This document shows, in pieces, positions 42,661 to 51,347 of a DNA stretch of 64,000 nucleotides (positions are counted from its first letter, which is position 1; each line of letters begins with the position of its first letter). The position numbers and the translations under genes were made by a program. The stretch spans positions 1 through 64,000 of the forward strand of contig NZ_JACHTD010000015.1 in assembly GCF_014145665.1 (NCBI RefSeq), in the 5' to 3' direction. The stretch comes from Myroides sp. NP-2. GTDB taxonomy: Bacteria; Bacteroidota; Bacteroidia; Flavobacteriales; Flavobacteriaceae. The notes below the pieces were generated by a model. It searched no databases. It saw only the letters and a list, made by a program, of their open reading frames with translations, and had not been told where the DNA came from.

Positions 42661-43116
42661 ATGACACATTTAAAAGTTGGCGATCAAGCGCCAAATTTTG
42701 TTGGTATAGATCAAGAAGGAGTAAAACATGAATTGAGTGATTACAAAGGCAAGAAGCTAATCCTCTTTTTTTACCCAAAAGCAAGTACACCAGGTTGTAC
42801 AGCGGAAGTGTGTAACTTAAGAGATAACTATCAGGTGCTAAAAGAAAAGGGGTATGAACTGTTGGGGGTAAGTGCAGATTCAGCAACAAGACAGCAAAAG
42901 TTTATTGATAAAAACAAGTTGCCTTTTCCTTTGTTAGCCGACGAAAGTAAAGAAGTACTCCACGCCTTTGGCGTTTGGGGGCCTAAGAAATTCATGGGAA
43001 GAACCTATGACGGTATTCATCGCATGACATTTGTTATAGACGAAAATGGAGTGATCGTCCAACTAATTGAAAAAGTAAAAACAAAAGATCACGCGGCTCA
43101 AATCTTAGAGTCGTAA
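42661..43116 (+). CDS. bcp: Thioredoxin-dependent thiol peroxidase (BCP type)
   Basis: This atypical 2-Cys peroxiredoxin reduces hydrogen peroxide and organic hydroperoxides with thioredoxin. The 151 residues have the peroxidatic Cys46 in FYPKASTPGCTAEVCNLRD and the resolving Cys51 five residues later, the arrangement of Bcp/PrxQ. GVSADSATRQQKFIDKNKLPFPLLAD and the GRTYDGIHRMTFVIDENG end are family features. No OxyR-like motif was recognised upstream. A hairpin terminator follows the gene. Confidence 0.93.
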   Translation: MTHLKVGDQAPNFVGIDQEGVKHELSDYKGKKLILFFYPKASTPGCTAEVCNLRDNYQVLKEKGYELLGVSADSATRQQKFIDKNKLPFPLLADESKEVLHAFGVWGPKKFMGRTYDGIHRMTFVIDENGVIVQLIEKVKTKDHAAQILES

Positions 43117-43119
43117 ACC

Positions 43120-43144
43120 AAAGAGCGCTTAAACGCTCTTTTTT
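43120..43144 (+). terminator. Terminator of bcp
   Basis: AAGAGCG and CGCTCTT pair around a 6-base loop, followed by T. Confidence 0.75.
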
Positions 43145-43163
43145 GCTTGTTTTAAAATTGTAT

Positions 43164-44147
43164 ATGAAAGAAAAGAAACTAAACAAACGCGAGTTGTTCT
43201 TATTTAAAGCATACTCCTCCATAGCAGATCAAGATTTTGAAGTGCTTTATCAGCAGCATGGACTAGCGTCAGAAAAACAGTGGAAAGACTTTATCTATTG
43301 GGCTTTACTAGTCTGTGGAATCGGATTTTTAGTCAGTGGCATCGTATTTTTCTTTGCGTTTAACTGGGATCATATGCCCGTAACAGTCAAGTTTTCACTA
43401 GTGGGGCTAGGCATTGTGCTAAGTGGCTATTTTGCTATTACTCCCCGTGTGAATGAGTCTGTCAACAAAATAAGTCTGTTGGCAACCACCGTGTTAATTG
43501 GCGTATTGCTGGCTGTTTTTGGACAAACCTACCAAACCGGTGCCAATGCTTATGATTTGTTTTTAACCTGGTTGATCGTTGCAACGCCCTTAACTCTTGT
43601 GGGTCAATCGACCTATCAATGGCTGTTTTTCAGTATTTTGGCCAATACAACTCTTATTTTAGCTTGTGTTCAACGCCTACAGGTGGATTCCATTTTTGTC
43701 GGTATTCTCCTTTTACTCCTCTTAAATGTAGTGCTATTATTCCTTCCTTTGTGTAAGGTATTATACCGAAATTTCGAGATAGGGAATAGCTATACGCAGA
43801 TTCAATCCGTTGCTATGTACCTCTTAGCAACTGTAGGATTTGGCTGTTGGCTATTTACAAATGACAGTAGTTATCGCCCAGAAGAACTGACAGGAGCACT
43901 TTGGACTTTATTGCTCTCCCTAGGTCTTATCGGGGGTGGATTGGTGTTGGGGTGGATGAGAAAGCAAATTTACTTGTTTTCTTATGCCCTAATAGCAGCA
44001 ATAAGCGGTGGACTCATGTTGTGGATGAAGCTCTTTAAAGATAGTTCAGAAGGACTCCTCGTCTATATGTTATACGCAATTGGCGGTATATTCTTTATTA
44101 TTAAAATGGTATCAACCAAATCAAAAGAGTGGAAGCATGAAAACTAA
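43164..44147 (+). CDS. DUF2157 multi-pass membrane protein
   Basis: This 327-residue protein has an N-terminal helical cytoplasmic segment (KEKKLNKRELFLFKAYSSIADQDFEVLYQQHGL...KQWKDFIYWALL) followed by about eight membrane helices. This is the DUF2157 plan. The family has no proven function. Its stop overlaps the next start by 11 bases, and the third gene overlaps again, so the three form a tightly coupled operon of a kind (DUF2157, DUF4401, GDYXXLXY) that is conserved in many bacteria, probably a membrane complex. I used the ATG at 43164. Confidence 0.8.
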   Translation: MKEKKLNKRELFLFKAYSSIADQDFEVLYQQHGLASEKQWKDFIYWALLVCGIGFLVSGIVFFFAFNWDHMPVTVKFSLVGLGIVLSGYFAITPRVNESVNKISLLATTVLIGVLLAVFGQTYQTGANAYDLFLTWLIVATPLTLVGQSTYQWLFFSILANTTLILACVQRLQVDSIFVGILLLLLLNVVLLFLPLCKVLYRNFEIGNSYTQIQSVAMYLLATVGFGCWLFTNDSSYRPEELTGALWTLLLSLGLIGGGLVLGWMRKQIYLFSYALIAAISGGLMLWMKLFKDSSEGLLVYMLYAIGGIFFIIKMVSTKSKEWKHEN

Positions 44148-45240
44148 TTCGTGGAGAGACTTGATGCATCAAGTAAAAGAACAAGGCGTAGTCGTTGAGG
44201 AACAATTGACCGCTCGAATAGAAGAGGAGCACTCCATCAAATATGTGTTTCTCAAAATTGTTGCTATTGTTGGTAGCCTCTTGGCTATGGGGTTTTTTTT
44301 CGGATTCCTCTTTCTAACTATTGGCGATGGGCTGGGGTTTGCAGCCTTTGCCCTCTTTGGTACGCTCTTATATGCGCTTAGTTTTTTAGGCAATAAAAAG
44401 AGTGAACCCGCTTTGAGAGATGGCGTTTTTGTAGCTACCTATTGTAGCGCTTTCGCTTGTTTTCTAGCGGCTTTCTTCGATTTGCAAACAAGCGATTCCG
44501 TTAATTGTCTGGTTGTACTGCTATTAAGTGCCGTTGGACTAGTCGCCTTTAAAAGCAAGATTATTCAGTTTTTATCTGTTTTAGGGGGGTACTACGGATT
44601 GATTTACCTGTTGAAATTTAACCACCTAGGCTATATGGCTCTTGCTTTGTTTTGGGTTGTCCTAGTTGGCGTATTCCTGCTTTTTACAAAGGAATTACAA
44701 CTCAAAATCAAAGGGACGTTTTTCGCCCAAAAACACACAGCCTTGACCAATGCCCTGTTTTGTATTCTCTTTTTTGAAGTAATGCTAGATAATTTAGCGT
44801 TAATTCAACCTTCAAGTTGGATCAATCACACGAGATACGTCGAGTTTAACCTGATCGGTAATCGCTTCTACCTCGCTTTTGTTGGAGTGATACTCTTGGG
44901 ATTGACGTATTTTACCATAAAGCAAATTGGACGAAACATTCCGTTTAAACAACCCAATCTCCTCTCAGGTGGATGCGCCCTCTTTATCTTGAGCCTTGCC
45001 TTTTTTATGCACGGATTTGGCATGTCTTTAGCCATCAGTATTTTTCTATTGGTATGGGCCTATCATTTTCGCTTTCAAAAAGGAGTCGTCGTCGCTATAG
45101 TGATGTTGCTGTCTTCCCTTGTGTGCTATTACTATTATTTGCAAGTAAGCTTACTTGTAAAATCCCTCATCCTTATGGGGTGTGGACTGTTGTTTATGAG
45201 TGTATTTGTAATTTATAATCGGTTAAATCGTGAAAAATAA
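44137..45240 (+). CDS. DUF4401 multi-pass membrane protein
   Basis: These 367 residues start with a charged helix (SWRDLMHQVKEQGVVVEEQLTARIEEEH) followed by roughly ten hydrophobic segments, the arrangement of DUF4401. The first span begins LKIVAIVGSLLAMGFFFGFLF. Function is unknown. It overlaps the DUF2157 gene by 11 bases and the GDYXXLXY gene by 11 bases, so translation of the three is likely coupled. The ATG at 44137 was chosen over a longer frame that reaches further into the upstream gene. Confidence 0.8.
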   Translation: MKTNSWRDLMHQVKEQGVVVEEQLTARIEEEHSIKYVFLKIVAIVGSLLAMGFFFGFLFLTIGDGLGFAAFALFGTLLYALSFLGNKKSEPALRDGVFVATYCSAFACFLAAFFDLQTSDSVNCLVVLLLSAVGLVAFKSKIIQFLSVLGGYYGLIYLLKFNHLGYMALALFWVVLVGVFLLFTKELQLKIKGTFFAQKHTALTNALFCILFFEVMLDNLALIQPSSWINHTRYVEFNLIGNRFYLAFVGVILLGLTYFTIKQIGRNIPFKQPNLLSGGCALFILSLAFFMHGFGMSLAISIFLLVWAYHFRFQKGVVVAIVMLLSSLVCYYYYLQVSLLVKSLILMGCGLLFMSVFVIYNRLNREK

Positions 45241-45742
45241 GAGAAATATTGTAGTGGTGGTAACCCTTGTTTTGTTTGGTGTATTCTTCTTGAGAGCAAT
45301 ACAACAGAAAGAACAAACCATCAAAGAAGGCCGATTAGTGCTGTTCGAATTGGCTCCTGTTGATCCGCGATCGTTAATGCAAGGCGATTATATGCAGCTT
45401 AATTATGCGATTAACGAACAATTGCGCGCATCAGGAATCGATCGAACCACCCTCAACAAACGCGGCTTTGTTATCGTCAGCCTCGACCAACAACACAGAG
45501 CAACGTTTAAGACAATTAGCAGTAAAAGCCTAGCGGAACTGCCGCTTGGTGATTCACTCCTCCCAGTAAAATACTTCAATTGGGACGGATTCACTCTATC
45601 CGTGGGTGCAGAAAGCTATTTCTTCCAAGAAGGGAAAGATACCCTTTTTGACCGTGCAAAATACGGCGGATTACGTATAGATTCAGAGGGAAATAGCGTG
45701 TTAATCGGACTGTATGACGAAGAATTAAAAATAATAGAATAA
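45230..45742 (+). CDS. GDYXXLXY domain membrane-anchored protein
   Basis: This 170-residue protein has one N-terminal membrane anchor (IVVVVTLVLFGVFFLRA) and a non-cytoplasmic beta domain holding the name-giving motif LMQGDYMQLNYAI near residue 50. Proteins with this domain occur with DUF2157/DUF4401 proteins, as here, and are thought to form part of the same envelope complex; no function is proven. It starts with GTG at 45230 and overlaps the upstream gene by 11 bases. Confidence 0.85.
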   Translation: MKNKRNIVVVVTLVLFGVFFLRAIQQKEQTIKEGRLVLFELAPVDPRSLMQGDYMQLNYAINEQLRASGIDRTTLNKRGFVIVSLDQQHRATFKTISSKSLAELPLGDSLLPVKYFNWDGFTLSVGAESYFFQEGKDTLFDRAKYGGLRIDSEGNSVLIGLYDEELKIIE

Positions 45743-45751
45743 CAAGAAAAA

Positions 45752-46225
45752 ATGAAAAAATTAGGATTGGGAATTGCAGTAGTATGTGCTTTGATTACTG
45801 CAGGATGTAAGAGTCAAGCTGTGCAAAGCGAACAAAATCAAAGCCAAATGACAACACCTACCAAGACGTTTGAAATCGAAGGAGAATGGGTATTAATTGA
45901 TATGAAATCCCACTATATGACTGATGAAACACTAGAGGATCTGTTCCCAGTAAAAATACCTTTCATGGTTGTTGATGCCAAAGAAATGATGATTTACGGT
46001 AACAATGGTTGTAATGTGTATCGCGGACCGATCAAGCAGCTAGATGAGCAGCGCTTTATTCTAGACAAAGGCGTCGCCTCCACCTTAAAGTATTGTTCAG
46101 GGGTGAAACAAACCGTATACATGCAAGTACTAGGGGAAGTAAAAGAGTATAAAGTTGAAAATGATACGCTTTTGTTACACTCAAAAGACGAAAAAGTATA
46201 TTTAAAATTTAAGAAAAGTAAATAA
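45752..46225 (+). CDS. META-domain lipoprotein
   Basis: These 157 residues begin with a lipoprotein signal peptide (lipobox ITAGC, Cys19). The mature part fits a META/HslJ-like domain: EGEWVLIDM at the start, MMIYGNNGCNVYRGPI in the middle (the family's 'f.g..GCN...g.y' motif) and STLKYCSGV with a second Cys. HslJ relatives are linked to heat or drug tolerance, but the function is uncertain. It follows the GDYXXLXY gene by 9 bases and may belong to that operon. A promoter for the next gene lies in the gap after it. Confidence 0.75.
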   Translation: MKKLGLGIAVVCALITAGCKSQAVQSEQNQSQMTTPTKTFEIEGEWVLIDMKSHYMTDETLEDLFPVKIPFMVVDAKEMMIYGNNGCNVYRGPIKQLDEQRFILDKGVASTLKYCSGVKQTVYMQVLGEVKEYKVENDTLLLHSKDEKVYLKFKKSK

Positions 46226-46301
46226 CTTCGTCTATTTTGTTAATATTTAAATTATATTTTTATTTCCTGTCAAAATATGTTTATCTGTTAAAAAAAAAGT
46301 G

Positions 46302-46309
46302 TAATTTTG
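46302..46309 (+). promoter_or_regulatory. -7 promoter element of the NlpE-like gene
   Basis: TAATTTTG, 31 bases before the ATG at 46341. Confidence 0.55.
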
Positions 46310-46340
46310 AGGTAAAATAATAATTAAAAATTTAAAAGCT

Positions 46341-46826
46341 ATGAAAAGAAAATATGTATTAGCCTTAGCTATTCTTGGTCTAAGTGTATCAACACTAGTA
46401 AGTTGTAAGAAAACAGACAAAGGAACTGCTGAAACAACAGATCCAACGACTAAAACAGAAGAAGTAACTAAAGAAGGAGCGGAAGAATCTTTACAAGACA
46501 ATTCTAGAACTTCACTAGATTGGTCTGGAACTTACGCAGGTGTTCTTCCTTGTGCAGATTGTGAAGGAATCGAAACAACGCTTGAAATCAAAGAAGACGG
46601 AACGTATAAGCAAACAAGTTTATACAAAGGAGTTGGAAAAGGAGAGAAGTTTACAGAGGAAGGTAAATTTGAGTGGGATTCAACAGGAAGTAAGTTGACT
46701 TTAACACCTACAAAAGGGGAAGTTAGTTTTGTAGAAGTACACGAAGGTAGTGTGTTGTTTTTAGATAAAGAAGGCAATACGGTTACTGGACCTTTAGCAG
46801 AAAACTACCGTTTGATGAAAAAATAA
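46341..46826 (+). CDS. NlpE-like lipoprotein (copper-resistance/envelope-stress family)
   Basis: This 161-residue lipoprotein has a signal peptide ending LVSC (Cys22) and a Thr/Glu-rich linker to about residue 60. It then has the NlpE N-terminal domain with GTYAGVLPCADCEGIETTLEI: the CxxC pair (Cys72/Cys75) is the family's hallmark, followed by TSLYKG and EEGKFEWDSTGSKLTLTP. In Enterobacteria NlpE senses surface and copper stress through Cpx. Flavobacteria lack Cpx, so only a general envelope or copper role can be proposed. A strong terminator follows. Confidence 0.85.
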   Translation: MKRKYVLALAILGLSVSTLVSCKKTDKGTAETTDPTTKTEEVTKEGAEESLQDNSRTSLDWSGTYAGVLPCADCEGIETTLEIKEDGTYKQTSLYKGVGKGEKFTEEGKFEWDSTGSKLTLTPTKGEVSFVEVHEGSVLFLDKEGNTVTGPLAENYRLMKK

Positions 46827-46846
46827 TCGATTGATTTAAACTGTAT

Positions 46847-46885
46847 AAAAGAGCAAAACACCGTGTTTTGCTCTTTTTTTTTACC
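46847..46885 (+). terminator. Terminator of the NlpE-like gene
   Basis: AAAAGAGCAAAACA and TGTTTTGCTCTTTT form a perfect stem with a CCG loop and T-run. Confidence 0.9.
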
Positions 46886-46917
46886 CCTATAGCAGTTAAA
46901 TTAGGTGTTCTTTTACT

Positions 46918-47310
46918 GATTTAAACCTCCGTTTTTTGATTGATATACCTTTAAGATCGCCCTAGTTTTTATCTTATTTAAAGCGCTAATTTACCGGATT
47001 TAAACTAACATTTTTGTTCTAATCTACCTTTAAAACGGCCCTAGTTTTTATCTTATTAATGCGCCAATTCGTCGGATTTAAACCTATATTCTAGGCTGAT
47101 ATACCTTTATATATCGCCTTCATTTTTATCTTTTTTATGCGCCAATTCATCGGATTTAATCCTCCGTTTTTTGACTGATATACCTTTAATATCGCCCTAG
47201 TTTTTATCTTTTTTAAAGCGCTAATTCATCGGATTTAAATCTATATTCTAGGCTAATTAACCTTCAATACTGCCTTCTTTTTATCTTATTTATGCGCTAA
47301 ATTACCTTTA
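46918..47310. repeat. Tandem repeat, five units of about 78 bp
   Basis: Units begin with GATTTAA at 46918, 46997, 47075, 47153 and 47232, spaced 78-79 bp. Each holds a conserved block ACCTTnAn..CGCCCTAGTTTTTATCTT and then GCGCYAATTYRYCG. Units 1 and 4 share CCTCCGTTTTTTGA; units 3 and 5 share CTATATTCTAGGCT, suggesting duplication of a multi-unit block. No reading frame runs through it. Confidence 0.85.
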
Positions 47311-48146
47311 CAATTGCCTGGATAAGTCTCCTTTTTCACCTGCAAAATCACTTGTTTTAAACCAAGAATATCAAGCTAAACTGCCCTTTTACTACTACTG
47401 TTTTTTGTTTTCTTTTTCCTCTTTTCATTTCGATATACAGCAAATGCCAAACTATTTTTTACTGTAAATACCGTTGGAAGTAGACCCTTTTGATGGAGAA
47501 ATAACAAGGGAATGTACTCTTGTTTTTTCTCTTTTTTTGCTGTTGTTCACCTGATAAATAGGGCCATTACCTCTTCTTTTTTTGCATTTAAAAGGTTGGT
47601 ATTTGATGTTTTATATGGATACAAAGGACATAAATAGAGGAGTGGTTCGTAAAATAAAAGTCTTTATTGTGCTGTATTTGGTTGTTTTTTTAAGCTATTC
47701 AAACTTGTTAACTTCAATAGGTAACTTTTTATTGACGCTATTGTTATTGACCTGATTGATACAGCCTTTTAACCCTTAAAATAGCAAAAAACAATACATA
47801 ACTAAATGTTATGAGTTTGATTTCTTAAAACTAATCTATTGATTGTTAAAAATATAAGTCTATTTAGGTGAATATATGCTTTAGGTTGAATTAAATCACT
47901 TTAAGTGATTTTTTGCTTGTTTACTTTTTAACCCTTTAGAGGTGTTTTTTAAGGCTTTCTCTTGTTTAAGTAGCTTTATTTAAAGTATAAGTTTAACACT
48001 TATTTTGTTGTAATAAACATTTTCTATGTCTAAATAATACAACTTCTATTTTGAGGAGTTTGCTTGTGTTTTCTTTGGTTGAATCCTTTGCTTTTTGGAT
48101 TGAACTAAAAATTAGATCACCTTTCTGTTTACAATTTAATTATCCT
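47311..48146. other. AT-rich gene-free stretch with an orphan terminator-like hairpin
   Basis: About 830 bases with no credible reading frame. AAATCACTT and AAGTGATTT at 47893-47911 with following T make an orphan plus-strand terminator. A weaker AACAAG/CTTGTT hairpin with T-run lies near 47503-47528. These could end short RNAs, but no matching promoter is clear. Confidence 0.35.
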
Positions 48147-48154
48147 TAATTTTG
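48147..48154 (+). promoter_or_regulatory. -7 promoter element of menA
   Basis: TAATTTTG, 48 bases before the chosen menA start. Confidence 0.55.
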
Positions 48155-48202
48155 CGCAACTAGTCTGTAGAGGCTGTTTTATTTTTTTGAATGTTTGCAC
48201 CT

Positions 48203-49114
48203 ATGTCTAAAACGAAAACATGGATTTCTGCCGCAAGATTGCGCACCTTACCTTTGTCAATTTCAGGAATCATTGTAGGATCTGCTTGTGCATTTCCTTA
48301 CTTTGCTCATCACCCCCATTTTTACCTCATTTTTACTTTTGCCATTTTGACGACTTTGCTGTTTCAAATCTTGTCTAATTTCGCCAACGATTATGGCGAT
48401 GGAGTAAAGGGAACAGATAACGAAAATAGACTCGGTCCACAACGTGCATTACAGAGCGGATTGTTAAGCAGAGAAGAGTTGAAAAAAGGAATTGTCTTTA
48501 CTTCGGGCTTATCGCTTATTTCAGCTTTGATTTTAATTTATCTCTCCTTCGGGAAGGATCACTTTTTTACCTCCTTGTTTTTCTTTGTGCTCGGTATTAG
48601 TTGTGTGGCTGCTGCGATAAAATATACTGTCGGACAATCTGCCTATGGGTATAGGGGATTAGGCGATGTATTTGTCTTTGTCTTTTTTGGACTGGTCGCT
48701 GTGTTGGGCAGTTTTTATCTCTATGGTCAACAGCTGAACCCATGGGTAATTTTACCTGCAATAGCCGTTGGTAATTTGAGTATTGCTGTTTTGAACATCA
48801 ACAATATGCGCGACTTAGATGCGGACAAAGTGGTCGGTAAAAATACACTAGCTGTTAAGTTAGGTCGGTCAAAGGCTAAACGCTACCACTACCTCATCGT
48901 TTTGTTTGCGATGATCGCTTTTGTCGTCTATGCACAACAAAGCGAAATAGCCCTGTGGAAATATGCGTTTGTCTTAGGGTATATTCCCCTGCTAAAACAC
49001 TTGGTCTTTGTCAAAAACAACACAGATCCCAAAGCCTTGGACAGCCAAATGAAAATTGTTGCATTAAGCACATTTTTGGTATCTGTACTTTTTTCCTTAG
49101 CTTTAATCCTATAA
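48203..49114 (+). CDS. menA: 1,4-dihydroxy-2-naphthoate polyprenyltransferase
   Basis: MenA attaches the polyprenyl chain to 1,4-dihydroxy-2-naphthoate in menaquinone synthesis, in the inner membrane. The 303 residues form about eight membrane helices of the UbiA fold. The first Asp-rich site is NFANDYGDGVKGTDNENRLGP and the second NNMRDLDADKVVGKNTLAVKLG. Start: the ATG at 48203 gives the usual MSKTKTWISAARLRTLPLS; another ATG lies 12 bases upstream. It leads a menA, metallo-hydrolase, menC operon with gaps of 10 and 7 bases, and the long gene-free stretch before it holds the promoter. Confidence 0.92.
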   Translation: MSKTKTWISAARLRTLPLSISGIIVGSACAFPYFAHHPHFYLIFTFAILTTLLFQILSNFANDYGDGVKGTDNENRLGPQRALQSGLLSREELKKGIVFTSGLSLISALILIYLSFGKDHFFTSLFFFVLGISCVAAAIKYTVGQSAYGYRGLGDVFVFVFFGLVAVLGSFYLYGQQLNPWVILPAIAVGNLSIAVLNINNMRDLDADKVVGKNTLAVKLGRSKAKRYHYLIVLFAMIAFVVYAQQSEIALWKYAFVLGYIPLLKHLVFVKNNTDPKALDSQMKIVALSTFLVSVLFSLALIL

Positions 49115-49124
49115 AATAAAAATT

Positions 49125-49811
49125 ATGAAAATAACGTATTACGGTCATGCTTGCTTAGGCATTCAAATTGAAGATATTCACTTAGTTGTCGATCCTTTTA
49201 TTACAGGCAATCCTTTGCCTGAGGCAAAAGCTATTAACGTAGAAGAAATAAAAGCAGATTACATTTTGCTGACACATGCCCATGGAGATCACATTGCAGA
49301 TGTAGAGCTGATTGTAAAAAACAATCCAGAAGCCATTATCGTTTCCAATGCGGAAATCGCAGGGCACTATGAGGCAAAAGGATTCAACGCACACCCGATG
49401 AACCACGGTGGAAGTTGGCAGTTTGACTTTGGTAAAGTAAAATACACTCCCGCTATTCATTCGAGTTCCTTTCCCGATGGAAGCTACGGCGGTCAGCCTG
49501 GAGGATTTGTCATTGAAAGCAAAAACAAAAATGTCTACATCGCTGGAGATACCTCTTTAACGATGGACATGAAGTTAATTCCCCTGTTTACATCTTTGGA
49601 TTTAGCTGTATTCCCAATCGGAAGCAATTTTACGATGGGAGTAGAAGAAGCTGTTGTAGCCTCAGATTTTGTTCAGTGTGACAAAGTGCTAGGGTATCAT
49701 TTTGACACCTTTGGCTATATTGAGATTGACCATGAAGAAGCCAAGCGCCTCTTCTTTGAAAAAGGAAAAGATTTGATGCTTTTGCCAATCGGCGAGAGTT
49801 TAACGTTATAA
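49125..49811 (+). CDS. Metal-dependent hydrolase, UPF0173 / metallo-beta-lactamase fold
   Basis: This 228-residue cytosolic protein of the UPF0173 family has the metallo-beta-lactamase motif H51-A-H53-G-D55-H56 in ILLTHAHGDHIAD, with further metal-binding His in NHGGSW and HSSSFP and Asp in YIAGDTSLTMDM. The family is uncharacterised biochemically. It lies between menA and menC with gaps of 10 and 7 bases. I know a similar order from other flavobacteria, so a role in menaquinone synthesis, for example a thioesterase-like step, is possible but not shown. Confidence 0.85.
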   Translation: MKITYYGHACLGIQIEDIHLVVDPFITGNPLPEAKAINVEEIKADYILLTHAHGDHIADVELIVKNNPEAIIVSNAEIAGHYEAKGFNAHPMNHGGSWQFDFGKVKYTPAIHSSSFPDGSYGGQPGGFVIESKNKNVYIAGDTSLTMDMKLIPLFTSLDLAVFPIGSNFTMGVEEAVVASDFVQCDKVLGYHFDTFGYIEIDHEEAKRLFFEKGKDLMLLPIGESLTL

Positions 49812-49818
49812 GAGAAAG

Positions 49819-50841
49819 ATGAAAGCAACGTACAGCAAGCATATTTTGCGTTTTAAGAGACCTTCCTCTACATCGAGAGGGGTAATGACAGAAAAAGAGA
49901 CTTGGTTGCTTAAAATAGAGGAAAACGATAAAATCGGAATAGGAGAGTGCGGGATACTGCGCTCTCTTAGTTTTGATGATCGTCCCAACTATGAAGCAAA
50001 ATTGCAATGGGTGGTAGAGCATATCCACTTGGGAAAAGATGTTCTTTGGGAAGAACTGCGCGAGTGGCCTTCCATTCAATTCGGTCTTGAACAAGCGTTT
50101 TTGTCTCTGTCTAGCGCACATCCCTTTGTGCTTTTCCCTTCTGCTTTTGTGGATGGCACAGCGGCAATTCCCATCAATGGCCTAGTTTGGATGGGAGAAG
50201 AAAGCTTTATGAAAGAGCAAATTGACGAAAAAATAGCACAGGGATTTACTTGTGTCAAATTAAAAATTGGCGCTATTGACTTTCAAGCAGAACTGAATCT
50301 TTTACACCATATTCGAAAGCACTTTACCGCAGCTCAAATCGAACTGCGCGTAGATGCCAATGGAGGATTTACAGCAGCTGATGCACCGGGGAAATTAGCG
50401 CAATTAGCGCAATTAGACCTTCACAGTATCGAACAACCCATCAAACAACGACAAGTCGAACAAATGGCAGCTTTGTGCCAAACAACGCCTTTGCCTATTG
50501 CCTTGGATGAGGAATTGATCGGCCTGACTTCCTACCAAGAGAAAGTAGCGCTATTGGAAGCAATACGCCCCCAGTATATTATTCTAAAACCCAGTTTAGT
50601 TGGTGGTTTTAAAGGAAGTCAAGAGTGGATTGATATTGCTGAAAAGCTACAAATTAAGTGGTGGATTACCTCTGCACTAGAAAGTAATATCGGTTTGAAC
50701 GCCATTGCGCAATGGACATTTACCCTAGGCAATCCAATGCCTCAAGGTTTGGGAACAGGTGCGCTGTATACCAATAATTTTGATTCGCCTTTGGAAGTTA
50801 AAAACGGTCAACTGTGGTATAATCCTGAATTGGGATGGTAA
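49819..50841 (+). CDS. menC: o-Succinylbenzoate synthase
   Basis: MenC dehydrates SHCHC to o-succinylbenzoate in menaquinone synthesis. It belongs to the enolase superfamily (340 residues). The catalytic Lys is in TCVKLKIGAID, the metal ligands in ELRVDANGGF, SIEQPI and ALDEELIG, and the second Lys in YIILKPSLVGGF. The order fits MenC better than dipeptide epimerases, and menA two genes upstream supports it. The last codons are GGA TGG and the stop codon TAA is also the first three bases of a 504-bp heptamer array. Confidence 0.9.
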   Translation: MKATYSKHILRFKRPSSTSRGVMTEKETWLLKIEENDKIGIGECGILRSLSFDDRPNYEAKLQWVVEHIHLGKDVLWEELREWPSIQFGLEQAFLSLSSAHPFVLFPSAFVDGTAAIPINGLVWMGEESFMKEQIDEKIAQGFTCVKLKIGAIDFQAELNLLHHIRKHFTAAQIELRVDANGGFTAADAPGKLAQLAQLDLHSIEQPIKQRQVEQMAALCQTTPLPIALDEELIGLTSYQEKVALLEAIRPQYIILKPSLVGGFKGSQEWIDIAEKLQIKWWITSALESNIGLNAIAQWTFTLGNPMPQGLGTGALYTNNFDSPLEVKNGQLWYNPELGW

Positions 50842-51188
50842 GTGGTAAGTGGTAAGTGGTAAGAGGTAAGTGGTAAGAGGTAAGTGGTAAGTGGTAAGAG
50901 GTAAGTGGTAAGTGGTAAGAGGTAAGTGGTAAGAGGTAAGTGGTAAGAGGTAAGTGGTAAGAGGTAAGAGGTAAGAGGTAAGAGGTAAGAGGTAAGAGGT
51001 AAGAGGTAAGAGGTAAGAGGTAAGTGGTAAGTGGTAAGTGGTAAGTGGTAAGAGGTAAGAGGTAAGAGGTAAGAGGTAAGAGGTAAGAGGTAAGAGGTAA
51101 GAGGTAAGAGGTAAGAGGTAAGAGGTAAGAGGTAAGAGGTAAGAGGTAAGAGGTAAGAGGTAAGAGGTAAGAGGTAAGTGGTAAGTGG
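50839..51188. repeat. Tandem array of 50 heptamers (TAAGWGG)
   Basis: 350 bp, 50 units of TAAGTGG or TAAGAGG in perfect 7-bp register. The first unit begins at the menC stop codon. Early units mix both forms; long runs of TAAGAGG follow in the second part. The absence of minus-strand stops in some frames gives false open frames of 135-156 codons. Confidence 0.95.
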
Positions 51189-51342
51189 TACTCACTATTC
51201 ACCACTCACTATTCACCACTCACTATTCACCACTCACTATTCACCACTCACTATTCACCACTCACTATTCACCACTCACTATTCACCACTCACTATTCAC
51301 CACTCACTATTCACCACTCACCACTCACCACTCACCACTCAC
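51189..51342. repeat. Tandem array of 22 heptamers in reversed orientation (CACTCAC/TATTCAC)
   Basis: 154 bp, 22 units that continue the 7-bp register of the preceding array without a gap. TACTCAC is followed by alternating TATTCAC and CACTCAC, ending in four CACTCAC. CCACTCA differs by one base from CCACTTA, the reverse complement of TAAGTGG, so the two arrays together form a long imperfect inverted repeat. Related units occur at 31059-31128. Confidence 0.95.
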
Positions 51343-51347
51343 TAAAA

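Noticed and set aside
46918..47310. CRISPR array or tandem tRNA-like genes in the 78-bp repeat
   Set aside because: The whole unit is repeated without unique spacers and no cloverleaf can be drawn.
50725..51205. Two minus-strand open frames with repeated PLTSYLL sequence
   Set aside because: They are translations of the TAAGWGG array and overlap the end of menC; they have no start signals or non-repeat core.
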